NCBI GenBank assembly: GCA_001689535.1
Contig: LUJP01000111.1
Coordinates: 1 to 11,237, forward strand
Origin: Bacteroidales bacterium M5
GTDB taxonomy: Bacteria; Bacteroidota; Bacteroidia; Bacteroidales; Muribaculaceae
Direction of reading: 5' to 3'
Length of the DNA stretch: 11,237 nt
This document shows, in pieces, positions 7,254 through 11,237 of the stretch. The first letter of the stretch is position 1; every line of letters starts with the position of its first letter. The notes beneath the pieces were generated by a model. The model was not told where the DNA came from, ran no database searches, and saw only the letters and a list, made by a program, of their open reading frames with translations. The translations under genes were made by a program, and so were the position numbers.

Positions 7254-8294
7254 ATGAGAATAGCAATCGATTGCAGAATGCTAAATTGCAGTGGCATCGG
7301 GACATTCACACGAGGAATACTGCCATTCATTATCAATTCTACCAATGATGAATTCCTACTATTGGGTGATAAAACTCTACTTAAAGAATATCATCGACCG
7401 AATGTGTCTATTCAGCATTGTACAATTCCTATTTTTAGCATTAAAGAACTACTCTTTTTTCCTGTACGACTGATCAACCAATGTGATATATTTTATTCAC
7501 CGAATTACAATATACCTATTGGAATCAACATCCCAATAGTTTCCACCATACATGATGTTATTTTTCTTGACATGGATCATCTTTGCTCTGTAATCGGCAA
7601 AATCATTCGACAAGGATATCTATATTATGCAATATCAAGAACAAAAAAAATCATAACTCCATCTGAATTCTCTAAATCTAGAATACTCCATCACTTCTCA
7701 ACCGATAAAAAAATTATAGTCTGTTATAATGGACTGAATGAGAAAATCAATAGATTCATTCAGTCAAACAAACGAAAATCTTCAAGTGGTGACTATATCG
7801 TCTTTGTAGGAAACATTAAGAAACATAAGGGTCTTGAAACACTAATACAAGCATTCGAATTAGCCAAACAAAAAGGCCTAAAGAAAAAATTGCTGATTAT
7901 CGGCAGTAGAGATAACTTCAAAACATCAGACACAGTTGACTTCGACACACTTGATGAAAGCATAGTTTTCACCGGTCGACTTGATGATGAGGAATTATTT
8001 ATGACCTTGCAGAATGCAAATGCACTAATACAACCATCGCTATATGAGGGATTTGGAATCCCGCCATTGGAAGCCATGACATTAGGTACACCGGCTATTA
8101 TTTCCGACATACCTGTATTCAAAGAAATATATCATGATTTCCCCGTCAGATTCTTCAAAGCCGGTAATATCGATGATCTTGCAGATGCACTGCTTTCAGA
8201 CTATACAACAGAGCCACTTGGCAAAACACTATCTGCTAAATATTCCTACGAACGTACCGCTAATATGATTCTGAAAGAACTCCACACTATTTGA
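7254..8294 (+). CDS. Family 4 (GT-B fold) glycosyltransferase
   Basis: A 346-residue GT4 enzyme, cytoplasmic, expected to add one sugar to the repeat unit. It opens M-R-I-A-I-D-C-R-M-L with G-I-G-T-F-T-R (14-20), the N-terminal pattern of mannosyl-/rhamnosyltransferase-like GT4 proteins. T-I-H-D (98-101) lies in the acceptor domain, and P-S-E-F-S-K-S (136-142) marks the domain crossover. The donor domain has V-F-V-G-N-I-K-K-H-K-G (183-193), F-T-G-R-L-D-D-E-E-L (239-248), and E-G-F-G-I-P-P-L-E (265-273), the E-x7-E catalytic/donor motif, complete here. ATG 7254 is used rather than the TTG at 7230, which falls inside the previous gene. The spacing of four bases implies translational coupling. 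The linkage formed cannot be predicted. Confidence 0.94.
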   Translation: MRIAIDCRMLNCSGIGTFTRGILPFIINSTNDEFLLLGDKTLLKEYHRPNVSIQHCTIPIFSIKELLFFPVRLINQCDIFYSPNYNIPIGINIPIVSTIHDVIFLDMDHLCSVIGKIIRQGYLYYAISRTKKIITPSEFSKSRILHHFSTDKKIIVCYNGLNEKINRFIQSNKRKSSSGDYIVFVGNIKKHKGLETLIQAFELAKQKGLKKKLLIIGSRDNFKTSDTVDFDTLDESIVFTGRLDDEELFMTLQNANALIQPSLYEGFGIPPLEAMTLGTPAIISDIPVFKEIYHDFPVRFFKAGNIDDLADALLSDYTTEPLGKTLSAKYSYERTANMILKELHTI

Positions 8295-8317
8295 TACATA
8301 GCATTTATAAAAACACA

Positions 8318-9448
8318 ATGAAAGTTTTACATATAGGAAAATATTATGCCCCAATTGAAGGGGGAATTGAATCCATTAATCGCTTCGTCGTTGAAGCACT
8401 AAAAAAATATCCTCAAAGAGTTTTATCATTCAATAATAAAAACAACTCTTGTGAAGAAGACATAGATGGAGTGTCCATAGTAAGAGCATCATCAACAGGA
8501 ATCCTTGCGAGCCAACCGATCTCTATCAAATACTTCTGGGAATTACGACGTTATATACGCTTATTCGATCCCGATGTCATACACTTCCATTATCCAAATC
8601 CATTAGGAGCCTTGTACCTTAATCTTTTGATCGGATATAAACGGAAATTAATTGTACATTGGCATAGTGATATCGTAGCTCAGAAAAACTTGTATCGCTT
8701 GATTAAGCCCATAGAGAAAAAAATATTAGAAAAAGCAACTGTGATTATTGCGACAAGTCCTGATTACAAAAAATATTCTTATGCTCTACGAAATTTCCAA
8801 GAAAAAATAACAACCATACCCTGTTCCATTGATGAGAATAAACTCGAACTAAAATCAGGCGACGAGGAAAAAATCAAAAATCTAAAAATGAAATATGACA
8901 ACAAACCTATTTTATTGTTTGTTGGAAGACATGTAGAATATAAGGGAATCAGGTATTTGTTGGAATCTGAGAAATATGTCAAAAATGACTGCGTTTTCCT
9001 AATTGGAGGAAAAGGCCCCCTTACCGATGAACTTATGAACCAATTTAGTTCACCACGTATTCATTGGCTTGGACGTATAAGCGATGAAGAACTACGTATA
9101 TATTACCATGCGGCCTCTATATTCACCTTCCCCTCTATAACTAAAAACGAGGCCTTTGGAGTTGTGTTGGCCGAAGCAATGTACTGTAGTACTCCCACCA
9201 TAACATTCACTATAGAAGGTTCCGGCGTTAATTGGGTTTCGATCAATGAGCAAACTGGACTGGAAGTCGAAAATAAAAACACACAGGAATACGCAAAAGC
9301 AATTGATCGATTATTAATGGATCACGAATTCTCAAACTCGCTTGGACAACAAGCAAAAGAAAGAGTGAAACAACTTTTTACAAAAGAAGCCGTATCTACA
9401 AAATATCAATCACTCTATGAAAGTTTTGATACGACACACAAAGACTGA
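8318..9448 (+). CDS. Family 4 (GT-B fold) glycosyltransferase, last gene of the polysaccharide operon
   Basis: A 376-residue GT4 enzyme. The N-terminal domain begins M-K-V-L-H-I-G-K-Y-Y-A-P, with the glycine-rich loop E-G-G-I-E (14-18). I-H-F-H-Y-P (88-93) and H-W-H-S-D (114-118) are typical acceptor-domain motifs. The donor domain contains L-F-V-G-R-H-V-E-Y-K-G (200-210), I-G-G-K-G-P (229-234), and E-A-F-G-V-V-L-A-E (278-286), a complete E-x7-E motif. ATG 8318 is the natural start; a TTG nine codons upstream overlaps the previous stop and adds no conserved sequence. Gap to the previous gene is 23 bases. The gene ends the operon: after its TGA at 9446-9448 the base composition changes sharply and no further gene of the pathway follows. 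Substrate and linkage are not readable. Confidence 0.94.
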   Translation: MKVLHIGKYYAPIEGGIESINRFVVEALKKYPQRVLSFNNKNNSCEEDIDGVSIVRASSTGILASQPISIKYFWELRRYIRLFDPDVIHFHYPNPLGALYLNLLIGYKRKLIVHWHSDIVAQKNLYRLIKPIEKKILEKATVIIATSPDYKKYSYALRNFQEKITTIPCSIDENKLELKSGDEEKIKNLKMKYDNKPILLFVGRHVEYKGIRYLLESEKYVKNDCVFLIGGKGPLTDELMNQFSSPRIHWLGRISDEELRIYYHAASIFTFPSITKNEAFGVVLAEAMYCSTPTITFTIEGSGVNWVSINEQTGLEVENKNTQEYAKAIDRLLMDHEFSNSLGQQAKERVKQLFTKEAVSTKYQSLYESFDTTHKD

Positions 9449-9489
9449 ATCTGATTTAATATCCACAAGCAGAACTTAACCATCATCAC

Positions 9490-9658
9490 CTAACCCCCTC
9501 ATATCCCCGCAATTACACAATCACAGCGAAATTACGGCCCGATTTCACGCCACTAACCATCTCACACCCACACACTTGCCATCACCATCAAAGCTAACCG
9601 CCTAAAAACACCGCGATTAGCTCAACACGTCGCACACCCGCCACATCTAACCACCTAC
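9490..9658 (+). repeat. Four degenerate CTAACCNNCT direct repeats
   Basis: The motif CTAACC-NN-CT-(C/A)-(A/C) occurs at 9490-9501, 9553-9564, 9594-9605 and 9647-9658, always on the + strand. Start-to-start distances are 63, 41 and 53 bases. These lie close to 6, 4 and 5 turns of B-DNA, so a bound protein would meet all four on about the same face. A looser copy (CTTAACCATC) starts at 9476. The repeats sit 200-370 bases upstream of the GH2 -7 element. They might be operator sites, or chance copies favoured by the A/C-rich background. Confidence 0.4.
9592..9622. terminator. Imperfect hairpin, weak candidate transcription terminator
   Basis: AGCTAACCGC (9592-9601) and GCGATTAGCT (9613-9622) pair over nine of ten positions with an 11-base loop. 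No T run follows on the + strand, so it is not a canonical intrinsic terminator. It is about 145 bases past the operon's last stop codon and could end or stabilise that transcript. It also overlaps the third CTAACCNNCT repeat, so the symmetry may instead belong to a protein-binding site. Confidence 0.25.
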
Positions 9659-9715
9659 CGACCAACCAATTACCCACCCCATAAAACTTAACTACCCGAA
9701 AACACCACACATTAG

Positions 9716-9833
9716 CCCCCATTCCACCCACTACACACCCCCATCACACCCCACCAAACACCTCCCCCACCACACCCACCAACACCCCCAAATTCCCCAC
9801 AACCACCCCAAAAAACACACAAAAAAACACACC
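9716..9833 (+). other. 118-base G-free tract with minus-strand G-quadruplex potential
   Basis: No G occurs between G9715 and G9834, and only seven T are present; the rest is A and C. C runs at 9764-9768, 9775-9777, 9785-9789, 9795-9798 and 9806-9809 are separated by 6, 7, 5 and 7 bases. The minus strand therefore fits the G3+N1-7 quadruplex rule, and the plus strand could form an i-motif. The tract ends about 28 bases before the promoter -7 element. Confidence 0.6.
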
Positions 9834-9861
9834 GCCCCCACCCAAAAACAAAAAAAATCAC

Positions 9862-9869
9862 TAACTTTG
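9862..9869 (+). promoter_or_regulatory. Bacteroidota-type promoter -7 element (TAnnTTTG) for the GH2 gene
   Basis: TAACTTTG matches the Bacteroidota primary-sigma -7 consensus TAnnTTTG at every fixed position. Transcription would start near 9875, leaving a leader of about 65 bases before the ATG at 9940. No TTTG is visible at the -33 position; that place holds C/A-rich sequence with an A tract (9852-9858). The stretch 9862-9882 has normal G and T content amid DNA nearly devoid of both, which supports selection on it. Confidence 0.65.
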
Positions 9870-9939
9870 TACAGAGAGCAGTCCCCAAAAGCACCGCCCT
9901 CTACCCCCAAACGTTATTAACCACAACCACTCATAACCC

Positions 9940-11237
9940 ATGAACAGGCTCACAATCAGCGCAATCCTCACCGCATCAACACTCCTTGCAGCCACAGCCG
10001 CACCCAACAACCCCACCCCCACCATCACACCACCCCAACCACCACTCGCAGGCTACTACTACGGCCACGACACCGCACCCCGCGGACACGAATGGCAATC
10101 ACCCGACTCCCTCGCCTACAACAAATTACAGCCCCGGGCCACCTACTCCCACTTCCCCGACGCACCCACCGCCACCAAAGTCCTCCCCCACACATCCCCC
10201 TACACCATCTCCCTCGACGGACAATGGCGATTCAACTGGGCACCCAACCCCGACCAACGCCCAACCAACTTCCAGTCACCCGATTACGACGACTCACAAT
10301 GGGACACCATACCCGTCCCCTCCAACTGGAACATCGTCGGCCTACAACCCGACGGCACCCAACGCTACGGCACACCAATCTACGTCAACCAACCCGTAAT
10401 CTTCTGGCATCAAGTCCGCCCCGGCGACTGGAAAGGAGGCGTAATGCGCACACCGCCAACCGACTGGACCACCTACGCCCACCGCAACGAAGTCGGATCA
10501 TACCGCCGCACATTCACCATACCCAACAACTGGCGCAACCGACTCACCTACATACAATTCGACGGCGTCGACTCATTCTTCTACCTCTGGATCAACGGCC
10601 GATACGTCGGATTCAGCAAAAACTCACGCAACGCCGCACGCTTCGACATCACACCCTACCTCAACAAAAAAGGCCCGAACACCATAGCAGTAGAAGTCTA
10701 CCGCTCATCCGACGCATCATTCCTCGAAGCACAAGACATGTTCCGACTCCCCGGAATATTCCGCTCCGTCCACCTCTACTCCACACCTAAAGTCCAGATA
10801 TCCGACCTCGTAGCCACCCCCCGCCTCAACGCCGACCTCAGCGTAGGCACCCTCAGCGTAGCCACCACCGTCAGCAACCACACCAACAAAAAAACACCCC
10901 GCGACCTCACCCTCTCCTACACCCTCTACCCCTGCATCCTCTACTCCGACACCCTCGCCACCAACCAGCCCATAGCCACCGCCACCACGCCCCTCCCCAC
11001 CATCACCCCCGACACCGCCGCCACAATCACCCTACCCCTCACCCTACAGCACCCCCACCTCTGGAGCGCCGAACACCCCGCACGCTACGTCCTTGTAGCC
11101 CAACTCCTTGACAAAAAAGGACAACCCCTCGAAACCGTATCGACCTACACCGGATTCCGCCAGATCGAAGTCCGCCAGACCAAAGCCGAAGACGACGAAT
11201 TCAACCTCGCCGGACGCTACTTCTACATCAACAACCA
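9940..11237 (+). CDS. Exported glycoside hydrolase family 2 enzyme, beta-galactosidase-like, N-terminal part (3' end beyond window)
   Basis: ATG 9940 opens a frame that stays open to the window end: 432 codons plus two bases. Residues 1-20 form a signal peptide (M-N-R-L-T, a hydrophobic Ala/Leu/Thr core, then A-T-A-A); there is no lipobox Cys, so a periplasmic or secreted protein is expected. The GH2 sugar-binding domain spans about 88-285, with L-D-G-Q-W-R-F (92-98), P-V-P-S-N-W, N-E-V-G-S-Y-R-R-T-F (183-192) and I-N-G-R-Y-V-G-F-S-K. Next comes S-D-A-S-F-L-E-A-Q-D-M-F-R (from 257), matching the LacZ S-D-G-S-Y-L-E-D-Q-D-M-W-R block. An Ig-like domain follows, ending H-L-W-S-A-E-H-P and T-G-F-R-Q-I-E-V-R (404-412). 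The catalytic barrel lies past the window, so activity cannot be checked; other GH2 beta-glycosidases remain possible. Of the first 98 codons, 91 end in A or C. Confidence 0.93.
   Translation, partial: MNRLTISAILTASTLLAATAAPNNPTPTITPPQPPLAGYYYGHDTAPRGHEWQSPDSLAYNKLQPRATYSHFPDAPTATKVLPHTSPYTISLDGQWRFNWAPNPDQRPTNFQSPDYDDSQWDTIPVPSNWNIVGLQPDGTQRYGTPIYVNQPVIFWHQVRPGDWKGGVMRTPPTDWTTYAHRNEVGSYRRTFTIPNNWRNRLTYIQFDGVDSFFYLWINGRYVGFSKNSRNAARFDITPYLNKKGPNTIAVEVYRSSDASFLEAQDMFRLPGIFRSVHLYSTPKVQISDLVATPRLNADLSVGTLSVATTVSNHTNKKTPRDLTLSYTLYPCILYSDTLATNQPIATATTPLPTITPDTAATITLPLTLQHPHLWSAEHPARYVLVAQLLDKKGQPLETVSTYTGFRQIEVRQTKAEDDEFNLAGRYFYINN

Larger units (their letters stand above)
9449..9939. other. 491-base non-coding region with extreme A/C richness between the polysaccharide operon and the GH2 gene
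   Basis: I see no credible gene on either strand. The + strand drifts from ordinary AT-rich sequence (to about 9480) into sequence made mostly of A and C: in 9661-9840 I count 3 G and 15 T in 180 bases. The region holds four CTAACCNNCT repeats, an imperfect hairpin, a G-free tract with quadruplex potential and the GH2 promoter, each listed separately. A second, weaker hairpin (7-bp stem with a two-base bulge) can be drawn at 9526-9550. A minus-strand open frame at 9712-9894 would encode almost only Gly, Val, Cys and Trp, a by-product of composition. No strong intrinsic terminator with a T tract follows the operon. Confidence 0.75.

Noticed and set aside
9490..9658. CRISPR array
   Set aside because: The repeats are only about 10 bases long, degenerate and irregularly spaced, with no cas genes nearby.
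9712..9894. Minus-strand open frame of 60 codons rich in Gly, Val, Cys and Trp
   Set aside because: It lies in the G/T-rich complement of the A/C tract, where stop codons are rare by composition; the residue make-up is low-complexity and no domain or start context supports it.
9449..9939. Possible attachment site, integrase scar or tRNA at the composition boundary
   Set aside because: I found no integrase, no cloverleaf-forming sequence and no direct repeat flanking the operon within the window; the other end of the cassette is not visible.
9986..10790. Two overlapping + strand open frames (9986-10399 and 10092-10790) encoding Pro/Thr/His/Arg-rich proteins
   Set aside because: They are out-of-frame readings of the GH2 gene, which is clearly the real frame by its LacZ-like motifs. 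The long alternative frames result from scarcity of T, and so of stop codons, on this strand.
9940..11237. GH2 enzyme as a dedicated part of the polysaccharide operon
   Set aside because: It has its own promoter, a 491-base gap and totally different base composition and codon use, so a functional link to polysaccharide synthesis is not supported.

Overview
The window looks like a Bacteroidota (Bacteroidales-type gut commensal) chromosome. It carries a surface-polysaccharide (capsule/O-antigen type) biosynthesis operon followed by the 5' part of an exported glycoside hydrolase family 2 enzyme. The phylum call rests on the absence of Shine-Dalgarno sequences before the starts, a perfect TAnnTTTG promoter element before the hydrolase gene, and the style of the genes. 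A family such as Muribaculaceae is possible, but the sequence alone does not settle it.

Positions 1-9448 are one tightly packed + strand operon whose promoter lies upstream of the window. In order it holds: the 3' end of a probable FAD-dependent oxidoreductase / UDP-galactopyranose-mutase-like gene (1-171); a GT2 glycosyltransferase (200-1246); a short frameshifted remnant of a GT4 glycosyltransferase (1247-1365); a WcaC-like GT4 (1362-2612); a GT11 fucosyltransferase (2638-3528); a membrane acyltransferase-3 (3564-4535); a rhamnosyltransferase-like GT2 (4538-5440); a Wzy-type polymerase (5437-6804); a left-handed-beta-helix acetyltransferase (6770-7249); and two GT4 glycosyltransferases (7254-8294 and 8318-9448). 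Genes are separated by at most about 35 bases or overlap, several by ATGA. No flippase, chain-length regulator or initiating sugar-phosphate transferase is visible; these should lie upstream.

Together the genes read as a Wzy-dependent pathway. Six intact glycosyltransferases build a lipid-linked repeat unit that probably contains a fucose or a similar residue. Two acyltransferases decorate it, and Wzy polymerises the exported units.

Positions 9449-9939 are non-coding. They contain a degenerate CTAACCNNCT repeat, an imperfect hairpin, a 118-base stretch without a single G (potential G-quadruplex on the minus strand) and a Bacteroidota promoter. From 9940 to the window end runs the N-terminal 432 codons of a secreted LacZ-like GH2 enzyme; its catalytic barrel is beyond the window.

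The strongest global signal is a sharp change of base composition at the end of the polysaccharide operon. The operon is AT-rich with roughly balanced strands. The DNA after about 9470 is extremely rich in A and C and poor in G and T on the + strand, even at codon third positions. This fits a horizontally exchanged polysaccharide cassette set into a genome, or genome arm, with an extreme strand-asymmetric base bias. I saw no CRISPR array, tRNA, rRNA, insertion sequence or integrase in the window, and no clearly new defence or mobile system.
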